A stretch of 50,218 nucleotides of DNA, from contig UQNO01000013.1 of assembly GCA_900542475.1 (NCBI GenBank), forward strand, positions 1 to 50,218. The letters are read 5' to 3'. Every line of letters begins with the position of its first letter. Position 1 is the first letter of the stretch. The position numbers and the translations under genes were made by a program. The notes beneath the pieces were generated by a model that was given only the letters and a program-made list of their open reading frames with translations, did no database searches and was not told where the DNA came from. This DNA is from an uncultured Bacteroidota bacterium (GTDB lineage Bacteria > Bacteroidota > Bacteroidia > Bacteroidales > F082). Of the stretch, positions 9,206-18,684 are shown piece after piece.

Positions 9206-9313
9206 CGTCATTTCGAGCCTAACGAAGTGAAGTCGAGAAATCTCCTGTGACAGAGTGTTTGTTTTTTTGGGGAGGGAGATTTCTCCGTTTCGCCTCGCTT
9301 CAGTCGAAACGAC
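9206..9313. repeat. Dispersed palindromic repeat between rpe and pepD
   Basis: GTCATTTCGAGCCTAACGAA followed by GTCGAGAAATCTCCTG, a central T-rich spacer, then GGAGATTTCTCCG and CGCTTCAGTCGAAACGAC. The two halves are an imperfect inverted repeat. It ends 3 bp after the rpe stop codon, as in the pepD and pnp copies. Confidence 0.8.
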
Positions 9314-9316
9314 GGC

Positions 9317-9964
9317 TTATTTTTTCATCAGTTCTATCGTTTTCATCGGGTCTTCTGATTTGAAAACAGCGTTTCCCGCCACCAACACATCGGCTCCTGC
9401 GTGGAAGAGTTTCGGCGCGTTCTCGGCGTTCACTCCACCATCGACTTCTATCAAGGTGTCCAGTCCCTGGCGTTCAATCATCTGGCGTAGTTTTTCAATT
9501 TTTGTATATGTGCGTTCGATGAATTTTTGTCCGCCAAAACCGGGATTCACTGACATTAATAGTACGAGGTACAGGTCGCCGATGATGTCTTCCAAAAGTG
9601 TCACCGAGGTATGCGGGTTCAGGACCACGCCGGCTTTCACACCGAGCGATTTCAGCATTTGCACGCTACGATGGATATGAGTGCTCGCCTCGTAGTGGAA
9701 GGTAATGATGTCGGCTCCGGCGTCGCGGAATTTTTCGAAATAGCGGTCGGGCTCGACAATCATGAGATGCACGTCGAGAGGCTTAAGCGCTTCTTTCTTA
9801 ATGGCTTGCACGAGCGGTATCCCGTAAGAGATATTCGGTACGAACACTCCGTCCATGATGTCGCAGTGGAACCAATCCGCCTGACTGCGGTTCACTATGT
9901 CGATGTCCCTCGAAAGATGGAGGAAATCAGCTGAAAGCAACGATGGAGCGATAAGTTTTTGCAT
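9317..9964 (-). CDS. rpe: Ribulose-phosphate 3-epimerase
   Basis: Interconverts ribulose 5-phosphate and xylulose 5-phosphate in the pentose phosphate pathway; cytoplasmic TIM barrel of 215 aa. Family landmarks are all present: IAPSLLSADF at the N-terminus, FHCDIMDGVFVPN (metal His and Asp), LDVHLMIVEP (metal His), VNPGFGGQKF (loop 6), and IEVDGGVNAENAP followed by DVLVAGNAVF (phosphate-binding loop). On the minus strand a -7-like TATCTTTGC lies at about 9993-10001, upstream of the start. Confidence 0.96.
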   Translation of the reverse strand: MQKLIAPSLLSADFLHLSRDIDIVNRSQADWFHCDIMDGVFVPNISYGIPLVQAIKKEALKPLDVHLMIVEPDRYFEKFRDAGADIITFHYEASTHIHRSVQMLKSLGVKAGVVLNPHTSVTLLEDIIGDLYLVLLMSVNPGFGGQKFIERTYTKIEKLRQMIERQGLDTLIEVDGGVNAENAPKLFHAGADVLVAGNAVFKSEDPMKTIELMKK

Positions 9965-10135
9965 TGTTAAAAATGATTTAATCGGATTGCAAAGATAAGA
10001 AATAATTTTTGAAATTGAGAAACTTTTTTTTCGTCATTTCGACCGCAACATTCCGATATCGTAGCATAGGCGTAGTATAGGCGCATGGATGAATGGAAAA
10101 AATTGTTAAAAAAATTAACATTTAATTTTCATTAT

Positions 10136-10167
10136 TTTGAATTGTGATTTGTTTTTTGTAATTTTGC
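10136..10167 (+). promoter_or_regulatory. Consensus Bacteroidetes promoter for the structured RNA
   Basis: TTTG at 10136-10139, a 19-bp spacer, then TAATTTTGC at 10159-10167. This is a textbook match to the phylum consensus and predicts transcription from about 10174. Confidence 0.75.
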
Positions 10168-10173
10168 AACGTT

Positions 10174-10401
10174 AAAACGGTGAAATAATAAACGACAATA
10201 TAATTAGAGAGATAAAAGAGCATTAGTAAACATATAAAATAAAAAGCGTTTTTGCTTTTCAAGTGGACCGAAATCTGGACAATTTCGAAACTCCCATCAA
10301 GAAGGCAGAAATGCTCACGGTGTATCCGTGGGCTTTCTTGTTTTGGGAGTATAGGCAGTCCAGAGCCTCGGTTCAGACAGAAAGTTTCACGGATTTTTTT
10401 T
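10174..10401 (+). ncRNA. Structured RNA, Bacteroidales-1-like (copy 1)
   Basis: About 227 nt from a consensus promoter to a U-rich end. It has an A/U-rich leader, a small hairpin (about 10241-10259), then a long interrupted rod. Helices read from the sequence: TGGACCGA (10264-10271) with TCGGTTCA (10368-10375); CTGGAC (10275-10280) with GTCCAG (10358-10363); CTCCCA (10291-10296) with TGGGAG (10344-10349); CAAGAA (10298-10303) with TTCTTG (10335-10340); GCTCACGG (10313-10320) with CCGTGGGC (10326-10333). A second copy at 41314-41526 has the same helices in the same order with different bases, while loop sequences such as GAAATCTG, AGAAA and TATAGG are kept. The layout (alternate promoter, ~220 nt, U-tract) fits the Bacteroidales-1 motif as I remember it; the family name is from memory and unconfirmed. 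Function unknown. Confidence 0.75.
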
Positions 10402-10444
10402 GTGATGCTTGAGAAAGGCGAAGCGCCCTAAACGCCGAGCCATC

Positions 10445-13400
10445 ATGAGTACCAAGTTCTTCAATAATATAGAGTCGACGTTGATGGACAAGTTCCACGG
10501 CATCGCCTCAGCAATGGCCAACTTCGACATTTTCCATGCCGTGGTTGGCTATTTTCGTTCCAGCGGCTACTTCAAACTGCGCAAGGAACTGGAAAATGTC
10601 AGCGAGATACGAATTCTTGTAGGAATAAATATCGACTCCATCCTAAGTCACCATAATGCAAATCTGCTTTTTACTGCCGACAGCCATCCGGCTGAAGTGG
10701 TGGAACAATATCGTCAGCATCTTATCGACGACATCCGCAAATCGCACTATGATGCAGATACCGAACACGGAATTATGCAGATGTTTGATGATATTGCAAG
10801 CGGCAAGTTACAACTGCGCATTCATGCAACACGAAATCTGCATGCGAAGTTCTACCTATGTTTGCCATCCAATTTCTCTGAACATAGTGATGGATGGGTC
10901 ATAATGGGCAGCAGCAATCTTACTGACCAAGGTCTTGGAACTGTAAACGACCATCGTTATGAGCTCAACGTAGCCATGAAAGATTATGATGATGTTCGCT
11001 ACTGTGAGGATGAATTTTGGCATTTATGGGAAGAAAGCGTTCCAGTGAGTATTGAGGACATGCAAAAGGCTCGTCGCTCAACTCATCTTGACAACGAGAA
11101 ACCGCCTACTCCATACGAACTTTATATGAAGGTGCTTATCGACACCTTTGGCAATATGGTCGAGGACAATTTCGAACTCGACCCGACACGCTATGGCTTC
11201 CGTGACCTCAGCTATCAGCGTGATGCCGTAATTCAAGGCTATCAGACCATGATTAGGCATAATGGATGTTTCATCGCCGACGTGGTTGGTCTCGGAAAGA
11301 CTCCTGTAGCCACGATGATAGCTAAAAGGTTTATCATGGAAAATGGCCGCTATACCCGCATCCTCGTCATAATGCCGCCAGCCATGCGTCATGAATGGGA
11401 AAGAACGTTCAAAAAGTTTGAAATAAGCAAATATGCTTGGTTTGTAACCAGTGGCAGTTTGGATAAGGTGGTTGATGGGCGTGACAATTACCGTTTGCCG
11501 AATGAGTATGACATGATTATCGTTGATGAGGCGCACAACTTCCGCAACGATGGCAATACCGGATACCAATATCTGCAGCGCATCTGTAAAGCCCCCCGTG
11601 CCAATCGAGGCCGCGTGGAAGGATTGAGAAAGAAAGTTTTGCTTCTTTCTGCGACGCCTTACAACAATACTCCTATGGATATCCGCAATCAGTTGCTGCT
11701 GTTTCAAGATGCACGCAACTGCACCATTGAAGGTCTGGGCGACATCACCGGCTCTTTCTCCGATTGGATAAGCAGATACAAGCAATTAATGCGCGATCGT
11801 GACACGTTGCCACACGATGTCTTTGTGAAAGCTGTTGATAAGATAATGGAGGAGGTGAGACATCGTGTACTTGAACCCATTATGGTTCGCCGTACTCGTA
11901 ACAACATTCTCAACTATGATCCATATCGCATTGATATTGAGGAGCAGGGAATCAAATTTCCGAAGTTTGCATCAATTCGCGACCGACAATACAAGATGGA
12001 TGACTATCTTGCCCAGCTTTTTGGACGCACCATGCAGATATTAACAGATACACCATCTGAAGATAATCCTAAAGGAACAGGTGTGCATTATGCACGCTAT
12101 CGTGCCGTCGAGTTTTTCAGACCAGGAGTGCCATATAAAGGCAAACAAGGTAAACATGTGGCATTGCTGCTTACCGGTATTTTTCGCACCCACATGGTGA
12201 AACGTTTGGAAAGTAGTTTCGAGGCATTTAAGAAGTCCCTCCATACATTCCTCAACATTACCACAGGTATGATTGACATGTTTGTCGCCGACAAGGTGCT
12301 TATCGCCCCGGAATACAATGTGAAACAGCTTCAGGTGGAGAAAGAGATGGATTTGGACGATATTATTCAATACATTGAAAGTAAAGGTGTTGCGCGCAAA
12401 GACTTTGTCTATCATTCTGCTGATTTCCAGCCAATTCTTCTTGATATGCTTCGGGAGGATGAAACTCAGCTTAAAGCACTATGTGACGAATGGGATGCGG
12501 TCGATTACGATCCCAAATTGGAACTGTTTGTCAATATGTTGCAAGGCGAGTTGTTCAATCCGCGGGAAAACAAGAATCATAAACTTGTCATCTTCAGCGA
12601 AAGCGTAGATACTGTTAATTGTCTTTATCGTACTATGACCGAGCGTTTGGGGCGTACAGATGTATTGCGCATTACCGCTAAAAACCGAGACCAGGAGCGT
12701 AAACGAATAGCCGCCAACTTCGACGCAAACTATAGTGAAAAACAATTGGACGAGTTTAATATTATTGTAACAAGCGATGTGCTGGCAGAAGGCGTAAACC
12801 TCCATCGTGCCAATGTCATCGTCAACTATGACTCGCCATGGAATGCCAGCCGTCTGATGCAGCGTAATGGACGTGTTAACCGAATCGGCTCAACATCTGA
12901 TCTCATTTACAACTATATGTTCTACCCGTCTCAAGAGGGTGATAAGCAGATTCAACTCTACAGTAACGCGCTTATCAAACTCCAGGGATTCCATTCGGCA
13001 CTTGGTGAGGATTCGCAGATTTATTCTCACGAAGAGATTGTCAAAGAGTTTGAATTGTTCAATAAAAATGTGCATGATGAAAATGACGACAAACTTGCTC
13101 TTATCCATGAGGTTAGCGAATTGCACAAGGATAATCCTGAACTATATGAACGCATAAAGAATCTGCCGCCGAAAAGCCGTTGTTTAAGGTCGGTCTCATA
13201 TTGCGAAAACAATAACGATGGTTCCACATTGGTGTTTCTTGCATCAAAAGAAAGGGTGGATTACGTGCTGGTTGGAAGTGACGACGCACCTAATCGTTTG
13301 TCATTTATGGAAGCCGTAAAGAAACTTAAAGCCGTTCCTGATGAGCCCGGATTTCCTATCAGTGATATGGAGAAGCGGCATTTCATTCAGGTAAACCGTG

Positions 13401-13780
13401 CCATTGAGTTGTACAACCACATGCTTCAATCGCAAGACACGACAGTTTCTATGCGTATCAATTCACACGATAAAGTTGTGCTTGGAGCTTTGAAATTCTT
13501 GCGAACAGAGGCTGCGGCAACAATGAGCGATGAGCATGGACGTGGTTTATGCCGCAGACTGCAGTCTTTGGTGGAGCAAGGTGTGTATAATTCACTCCCT
13601 CGTCAATTGGGCGAGCTGGCGAAACAACAACGTAGCGCAAATCCATTCAGCAAAGAGGATTTGGAGCAGCAAATTATTGACTTGGCTGAAATATATTGCC
13701 CTGATATAGTAGAGCCAACAATGAACCAAGGTGGCAATTCAGTACCGGATATTATTATTTCAGAAACATTCATCGCTTAA
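10445..13780 (+). CDS. PLD nuclease-SF2 helicase fusion, putative restriction/defense ATPase
   Basis: Large single-chain nuclease-translocase of 1111 aa from the ATG at 10445; an upstream TTG at 10409 would add 12 basic residues and sits just past the RNA's U-tract. The N-terminus is a phospholipase D-like nuclease: LHAKFYL (HxK, His about 133) with GSSNLT about 20 residues later, one HKD motif. The SF2/SNF2-like motor follows: Walker A DVVGLGKT (about 280-286), DEAH box IIVDEAHN (about 361-364), LLLSATPYNN, then VTSDVLAEGVNL and MQRNGRVNRIG (motifs V and VI). A C-terminal region of about 250 residues is unassigned. The gene ends 12 bp before a DNA methyltransferase, so the pair should act as restriction motor/nuclease and modification enzyme. 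DISARM and Hma also combine helicase and methylase, but I see no drmA or drmB partner here. Confidence 0.88.
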   Translation: MSTKFFNNIESTLMDKFHGIASAMANFDIFHAVVGYFRSSGYFKLRKELENVSEIRILVGINIDSILSHHNANLLFTADSHPAEVVEQYRQHLIDDIRKSHYDADTEHGIMQMFDDIASGKLQLRIHATRNLHAKFYLCLPSNFSEHSDGWVIMGSSNLTDQGLGTVNDHRYELNVAMKDYDDVRYCEDEFWHLWEESVPVSIEDMQKARRSTHLDNEKPPTPYELYMKVLIDTFGNMVEDNFELDPTRYGFRDLSYQRDAVIQGYQTMIRHNGCFIADVVGLGKTPVATMIAKRFIMENGRYTRILVIMPPAMRHEWERTFKKFEISKYAWFVTSGSLDKVVDGRDNYRLPNEYDMIIVDEAHNFRNDGNTGYQYLQRICKAPRANRGRVEGLRKKVLLLSATPYNNTPMDIRNQLLLFQDARNCTIEGLGDITGSFSDWISRYKQLMRDRDTLPHDVFVKAVDKIMEEVRHRVLEPIMVRRTRNNILNYDPYRIDIEEQGIKFPKFASIRDRQYKMDDYLAQLFGRTMQILTDTPSEDNPKGTGVHYARYRAVEFFRPGVPYKGKQGKHVALLLTGIFRTHMVKRLESSFEAFKKSLHTFLNITTGMIDMFVADKVLIAPEYNVKQLQVEKEMDLDDIIQYIESKGVARKDFVYHSADFQPILLDMLREDETQLKALCDEWDAVDYDPKLELFVNMLQGELFNPRENKNHKLVIFSESVDTVNCLYRTMTERLGRTDVLRITAKNRDQERKRIAANFDANYSEKQLDEFNIIVTSDVLAEGVNLHRANVIVNYDSPWNASRLMQRNGRVNRIGSTSDLIYNYMFYPSQEGDKQIQLYSNALIKLQGFHSALGEDSQIYSHEEIVKEFELFNKNVHDENDDKLALIHEVSELHKDNPELYERIKNLPPKSRCLRSVSYCENNNDGSTLVFLASKERVDYVLVGSDDAPNRLSFMEAVKKLKAVPDEPGFPISDMEKRHFIQVNRAIELYNHMLQSQDTTVSMRINSHDKVVLGALKFLRTEAAATMSDEHGRGLCRRLQSLVEQGVYNSLPRQLGELAKQQRSANPFSKEDLEQQIIDLAEIYCPDIVEPTMNQGGNSVPDIIISETFIA

Positions 13781-13792
13781 AACATTAACGAT

Positions 13793-16708
13793 ATGAAAGA
13801 GACTTTGAGAGATCTTTTCAGACAAAAGTTCAATTATAGCGAATACCGCAAAGTGATATTACAAAACCTGTTACATGCGCAAGAATTGATGCGCGAACCC
13901 GAATTTCTTGAGGAAACCAACGATGGTGACCGAATTTATGGCTTGGGTTATCTTCGTGATGCCGACGGTAAAGAAATTGGTTTGTACTACACAAATGTGA
14001 CGAAAGGTGATGTCCGTCATAAACGTGTTGGATTTCGTAAAATGATGAAGAAATACACGGACTTTGGAGTTGATGCTGCAATTACCGTTTTTGCCGACAA
14101 AGAGCACTGGCGTCTGTCGTATATGTGCGATTTGAAAGGCGGTGTGACTGCTGCAAAACGATTCTCTTATATCATGGGCGATGGGGGAATGTACGTTACA
14201 CCTGTCAATCGTCTTTCGGAATTGGCAGGAAAACGCATAAAACTTGAAAATATCCACGATGCTTTCTCTGTAGAAGCCCTCAGCGACGAATTCTTTAAAG
14301 CGTATCACGACCATTACGACATCATTGTGGCAGCATTGGCACGACAGGGAAAGACTGGTGCCGTTTATCACGATTATGTCAAAAAGATGATGGGACGCAT
14401 AGTGTTTCTGCACTTTCTGCAAAAGAAAGGATGGCTCAACGGCAATCCTACCTTCTTGCGCGATTTGTTCTTCTTCAGCCCACATAAGGATGATTTTCTC
14501 GACCAAGTGCTGGAGCCGTTGTTCTTCGGGATTTTCAACACCGAAAAAGGGCAACGTGAGAAGTTGTTTGCCAGCGAGCATTGGGACAAGAACTTGCTGA
14601 AAGAGTGGGAGAGTATGCCATATCTGAACGGCGGTTTGTTTGAGCGTGATGAGATTGACAAGATGGCTATCAAGCTGCCGGCTTCGTTGTTTGATGATCT
14701 TTTCAATTTCTTGGCTTCCTACAATTTCACTGTTGACGAGAACGACCCTGACGATGCCGAGATTGGTGTTGACCCAGAGATGCTGGGCAAGATTTTTGAG
14801 AGCCTTTTGGAAGATAACAAGGCTAAAGGAGCTTTCTACACACCCAAGGAGATTGTACGCTATATGTGCAAGGAATCTTTGATTGCACATCTCGTCTCCA
14901 AACTGCCCGATGTATCTGATAAAGTTATCCGCACTTTCGTGGAAACACATGAGATGCAGCCCGAGTTGGAAACTTGCCGCGACATCCTTGAAAGCGTTTT
15001 GCGTGATGTGAAGATTTGCGACCCTGCCATCGGTAGTGGAGCGTTCCCGATGGGCTTGCTCAACGAATTATGGCGATGCCGCGAAGCCCTTGGAACTGAT
15101 ATGTCGCGTTTGCAACTTAAAAAAGAGATTATCGAAAACAATATTTACGGTGTTGACATCGAGCGTGGTGCCATCGACATTGCTCGATTGCGTTTCTGGC
15201 TCAGCATTGTGGTTGACAGCGATAAGGCAGAGCCGTTGCCCAACTTCGACTACAAGTTTATGCAAGGCAACAGCCTGATAGAGAGCTACGAAGGCTTCGA
15301 CCTCAGCCGCATTGCCGGAAAGACCGTGGGGCGTCCCTCCACCTCCACCCAGTTGGTGATAGGCCTCGACAGCGACTTGAGCCGTAAGAATCTACAACGC
15401 CTGTTGCGCGACTATTTCTCCGTAACCGACCACGTGAAGAAAGCCACCATGCGCCAAGCCATCAACGATGAAGTGAAACGCCTCATCCTTAACAGCGCAG
15501 GCGGCACTCCTGAATTCATTTCGAAACTTAACGCACTCGACCCCTCCGCCAACCAAGACTTCTTCCTTTGGCACACTTGGTTTAAGGACATCTTCGACAA
15601 AGGCGGGTTTGATATTGTTATTGGAAATCCGCCGTATGTCAATATTGCCAATATTAAACCCAATGAGTACAGAGAGTTGTTGCAGAAATCATTTCGTTCA
15701 ACACGTAATAAATGTGACTTGTACGCATACTTTATAGAAAGATCTTTTAAACTGTCTTCTTCAGGAATCGTTTCATTTATTGTTCCAGTCACATGGAAGG
15801 CTACAGATAGTTTTAAAAAGTTACGTGAAATAATATTCAAAGAACATTCGGTTTTACAGATTGTCAATTTGAACTATGGCACGTTCGATGCAACGGTTAA
15901 ACCGATGATTCTGCTCATGTCCTCTCGATACAAAAACAATTATACGATTGAAGTATATCAAGAAGATTTCAGGCCGCTCTATAACATTTGTTCACAAGAA
16001 GTGTTTAATAGTACGGATTTGTCAATTGACACTGAATCTGATTTGCTTGATAAAGAGCTATTAAAATCAATTGAGAAAGATTGCATAACACTGGGGAGTG
16101 TCATAAAGTTTTCCCGTGGGATTAAAACAAGCAACGATAAACGTTTCATTGGATTTAGCCGTGTTAATGAAGATTATAAAGAAGTTTACAGAGGTCGAAA
16201 TATTCGCCCATATTCATTTGAATGGGCTGGTGAATATATATGGTATCGTCCAGATTTAATGAAAGAAAAGGTGGGATGCCTTCCGCACACAAAGTCCTTT
16301 TTTGAGGTTCCCGAAAAACTTGTGATGCAAAGAATAGGCATGCAACTCTCTGTTGCATATGATGATGGCCAGAATTATTTTCTTGACACGGTAAATGTGT
16401 CTAGACATGATTCTGTTGATAAGAACTATTCACTGAAATACTTATGTGGATTGCTGAATTCAAGAGTGGTTAATTTCTGGTATCAAAGGAAATACCAATT
16501 GCCTACTATTGGCGGATACGAACTTGATTCGATACCAATACCTAAAGATTTCTCTTCACAAAAGCCTATAATCGAAATTGTAGAAAAGATACTATCTGCT
16601 AAGAAGGCAAATCCTCAAGCCGACACCTCTGTTTTGGAGCGAGAAATAGACAGACTGGTTTACAAACTCTATAATCTCACGGATGAAGAAATTGGGGTGA
16701 TTGAGTAA
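13793..16708 (+). CDS. N6-adenine DNA methyltransferase with TaqI/Eco57I-like specificity region
   Basis: SAM-dependent adenine methyltransferase of 971 aa, much longer than a stand-alone TaqI enzyme. The N-terminal ~330 residues resemble the helical part of large type IIG/PglX-like methylases (AFYTPKEIVRYMC near 347). Motif I is CDPAIGSGAFPMG (about 409-421) and motif IV is IVIGNPPYVN (NPPY at 612-615), giving the adenine-specific class. The last ~300 residues look like a TaqI-type target recognition domain, ending in LEREIDRLVYKLYNLTDEEI, a common tail of this family. No nuclease motif is evident, so cleavage presumably comes from the upstream PLD-helicase protein. Translation likely couples across the 12-bp gap. 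The recognition sequence cannot be read from here. Confidence 0.9.
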   Translation: MKETLRDLFRQKFNYSEYRKVILQNLLHAQELMREPEFLEETNDGDRIYGLGYLRDADGKEIGLYYTNVTKGDVRHKRVGFRKMMKKYTDFGVDAAITVFADKEHWRLSYMCDLKGGVTAAKRFSYIMGDGGMYVTPVNRLSELAGKRIKLENIHDAFSVEALSDEFFKAYHDHYDIIVAALARQGKTGAVYHDYVKKMMGRIVFLHFLQKKGWLNGNPTFLRDLFFFSPHKDDFLDQVLEPLFFGIFNTEKGQREKLFASEHWDKNLLKEWESMPYLNGGLFERDEIDKMAIKLPASLFDDLFNFLASYNFTVDENDPDDAEIGVDPEMLGKIFESLLEDNKAKGAFYTPKEIVRYMCKESLIAHLVSKLPDVSDKVIRTFVETHEMQPELETCRDILESVLRDVKICDPAIGSGAFPMGLLNELWRCREALGTDMSRLQLKKEIIENNIYGVDIERGAIDIARLRFWLSIVVDSDKAEPLPNFDYKFMQGNSLIESYEGFDLSRIAGKTVGRPSTSTQLVIGLDSDLSRKNLQRLLRDYFSVTDHVKKATMRQAINDEVKRLILNSAGGTPEFISKLNALDPSANQDFFLWHTWFKDIFDKGGFDIVIGNPPYVNIANIKPNEYRELLQKSFRSTRNKCDLYAYFIERSFKLSSSGIVSFIVPVTWKATDSFKKLREIIFKEHSVLQIVNLNYGTFDATVKPMILLMSSRYKNNYTIEVYQEDFRPLYNICSQEVFNSTDLSIDTESDLLDKELLKSIEKDCITLGSVIKFSRGIKTSNDKRFIGFSRVNEDYKEVYRGRNIRPYSFEWAGEYIWYRPDLMKEKVGCLPHTKSFFEVPEKLVMQRIGMQLSVAYDDGQNYFLDTVNVSRHDSVDKNYSLKYLCGLLNSRVVNFWYQRKYQLPTIGGYELDSIPIPKDFSSQKPIIEIVEKILSAKKANPQADTSVLEREIDRLVYKLYNLTDEEIGVIE

Positions 16709-16716
16709 TGACGATT

Positions 16717-16735
16717 AACTGACAAAGTGTCAGTT
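16717..16735 (+). other. Hairpin between methyltransferase and DUF3800 genes
   Basis: AACTGACA, loop AAG, TGTCAGTT: a perfect 8-bp stem, followed by ATAATTT but no real U-run. It starts 8 bp after the methyltransferase stop. It could be a weak terminator, processing site or operator separating the restriction pair from the two AT-rich genes downstream. Confidence 0.5.
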
Positions 16736-16774
16736 ATAATTTAGTGGCATGATATTTGCTGTGCTTATATTATT

Positions 16775-17926
16775 ATGAGTACTAAGTATGTATTTATAGA
16801 TGAATCGGGTAATACTGATTTACATGTTGAAAAAGGTGGAGCATCACCATATATTATTTATGCAGCAGTTATTATTGATGCTGAAGATATTCAAACTGCT
16901 AAAAATGTCTTGAGTACAATACATGACAAACATTGTCCTCAAAACAGATATTTGAAATCTAGTTACATTCCGAATAATGATTCTGGATATTTAAGAACAA
17001 TAAATATTTTAACGGAATTAAAAAGTTTAAAACACTATGTTTATGCTGTTGTGGTAGATAAAAGCATAATTAATGCATCTTCTGGACTATCATACAAAAC
17101 TGTATTTATAAAATACTTTAATAGGCTCATTGCACAGCATATACGTTCTAATGAAAGTGATATCCATATTGTGTTTGACAAGACAGGTTATGATGTTTTT
17201 CAACAAGAATTGAAAGCATATATGGAGAAAACTGGATGGGGGCCAACATTATTTTCTAATAACACTTACACTTTAGCTGATGACAAAATAGAAGAACAAT
17301 TACTACAAATAGCTGATTTTTATGCAGGAACAATTGGGAAATATTATTGTGGTAATTATGACGAAAAGAAATCTGATGTTATACATGATGGTTTTATTAA
17401 GAAAAATACATCAATCGATTGGTTTCCAAGGCATATTATCCCATTGTTTGCTGTAACAAAAGAATTTGACAATCGTTATAATGATGCAATTACAAAAATC
17501 GCTGTTGAATCTGCAGAAAAATATTTGTCCAATCATACATCAGATATTGTTGGTTGCGAGTTGATATTGTATATTCTTCAAGAAACAAGGAGAAACCCAT
17601 TTCGATATATTTCTTCAAAGGAGATAAAAACTAATTTTAGAGCGCGGTATGTAGATATTGGGGATCCTATAGTTAAGGTGTCTGATTTAAGAGATAAAGG
17701 TGTGCTTATAATTAGTCCAATTGGTAAGAAAGGATACAAAATACCCAATAACGAGCAGGAAATAGCTGAGTTTTATAATAGATTAAATGGAAATGTTCAA
17801 CCTCAATTAAGAAGATGTTATACTCTAAATAAAGTGCTTTCTGAACAGTCCGATGGCAAATATAATTTGTTGGCGTCTTCAGAATTTGAAACATTATCGA
17901 AATTGTGTAGTATAATTATTCCTTAA
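16775..17926 (+). CDS. DUF3800 protein with C-terminal extension
   Basis: 383 aa. The N-terminus has the DUF3800 hallmark YVFIDESGN (residues 5-13), a later acidic region IHIVFDKTGYD, and QLLQIADFYAGTIGKYY. The family is thought to have an RNase H-like fold with acidic catalytic residues, and its members often occur beside defense genes; their biochemistry is largely unknown. Residues about 255-383 are an added region with a possible winged-helix element (SDLRDKGVLIISPIGKKGYK). Its codon use is clearly more AT-rich than the two genes upstream, as is the next gene, suggesting a separate origin. The 66-bp gap containing a hairpin leaves cotranscription with the methyltransferase open. Confidence 0.78.
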   Translation: MSTKYVFIDESGNTDLHVEKGGASPYIIYAAVIIDAEDIQTAKNVLSTIHDKHCPQNRYLKSSYIPNNDSGYLRTINILTELKSLKHYVYAVVVDKSIINASSGLSYKTVFIKYFNRLIAQHIRSNESDIHIVFDKTGYDVFQQELKAYMEKTGWGPTLFSNNTYTLADDKIEEQLLQIADFYAGTIGKYYCGNYDEKKSDVIHDGFIKKNTSIDWFPRHIIPLFAVTKEFDNRYNDAITKIAVESAEKYLSNHTSDIVGCELILYILQETRRNPFRYISSKEIKTNFRARYVDIGDPIVKVSDLRDKGVLIISPIGKKGYKIPNNEQEIAEFYNRLNGNVQPQLRRCYTLNKVLSEQSDGKYNLLASSEFETLSKLCSIIIP

Positions 17927-17949
17927 TACAATAAAGTATAATTATTAAA

Positions 17950-18618
17950 ATGGAAGCAAACAATTTTGAAAAGCGAGTTCTCCTTGCGTTTAAACTTGGC
18001 AAAACAAATTTTCTGGAACCATTGATAAATGATGGGCTTATCTATATGAATAGCGTTAAGCATTTTAGAGATTTAGCAAAGTTTGGTCAGGGAGATCCTT
18101 TCGAGGGGGCAAAAGTCATAATAAACGGCAAGCCAATGGAATTTAGAAATGATATTGACAAAGAAAAGGTGTTCTGCATGTGGCACATCAATAATTTTAC
18201 AGAGCCACAAGGGAAGGGAGTAACGATTGATTACTATTCTGATACTATGTGTGAAATATCAATAGATACACGAGAATACGTTGATGATTTTACAGATGGA
18301 TGTATGAATGATTTGAGTGTAGTCGTGTTTTATAACATGAAAGAGTTTCACAGACGGCTAAAATTGGCCTTGCGAAGGAACAACTTACAGCATTATGATA
18401 TGGGTGTGATGAATTATTATAATGTCAACGAGAAACCTTGTATGGTAGTTGACAATTATATGAAACCAGATAATTTGATACATCAAAACGAAATCAGGTA
18501 TTACGTGTATGACAAAAACAGCGATCCATTGCGATTAACATTAGGTGACTTGAATGATATTGCGAAGATTTCTAAAGTCGGTTTGTTCAAGGTTCAACTA
18601 CCATACTCCTTAATATGA
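17950..18618 (+). CDS. Unknown protein, DUF2971-like layout
   Basis: 222 aa, soluble, with no signal peptide. I do not recognise it firmly. The N-terminus has LEPLINDGLIYMNSVKHFRD, then GDPFEGAK and later VFCMWHI, which follows the general layout of DUF2971-type proteins (a short lead-in, a conserved DPFE/NDPFD block, then a Cys-containing strand). It starts 23 bp after the DUF3800 stop and shares that gene's low GC, so the two probably form an expression unit. Small unknown proteins beside DUF3800 and a restriction pair are reasonable candidates for accessory effectors or immunity factors, but that is inference. An IS-end-like repeat begins 66 bp downstream. Confidence 0.65.
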   Translation: MEANNFEKRVLLAFKLGKTNFLEPLINDGLIYMNSVKHFRDLAKFGQGDPFEGAKVIINGKPMEFRNDIDKEKVFCMWHINNFTEPQGKGVTIDYYSDTMCEISIDTREYVDDFTDGCMNDLSVVVFYNMKEFHRRLKLALRRNNLQHYDMGVMNYYNVNEKPCMVVDNYMKPDNLIHQNEIRYYVYDKNSDPLRLTLGDLNDIAKISKVGLFKVQLPYSLI

Positions 18619-18684
18619 GATAAAAAAGAGAATTGGCTTTACGCAGGTTAGAGATAACCAATATAATGATGTCTCATTTGTCAA

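Noticed and set aside
10409..10444. TTG start adding 12 residues to the PLD-helicase protein
   Set aside because: The extension is purely basic, starts eight bases after the RNA's U-tract, and the ATG at 10445 gives a family-like N-terminus.
13871..14950. 359-aa minus-strand ORF
   Set aside because: Lies antisense inside the methyltransferase gene, whose forward frame carries recognisable motifs; codon-shadow effect.
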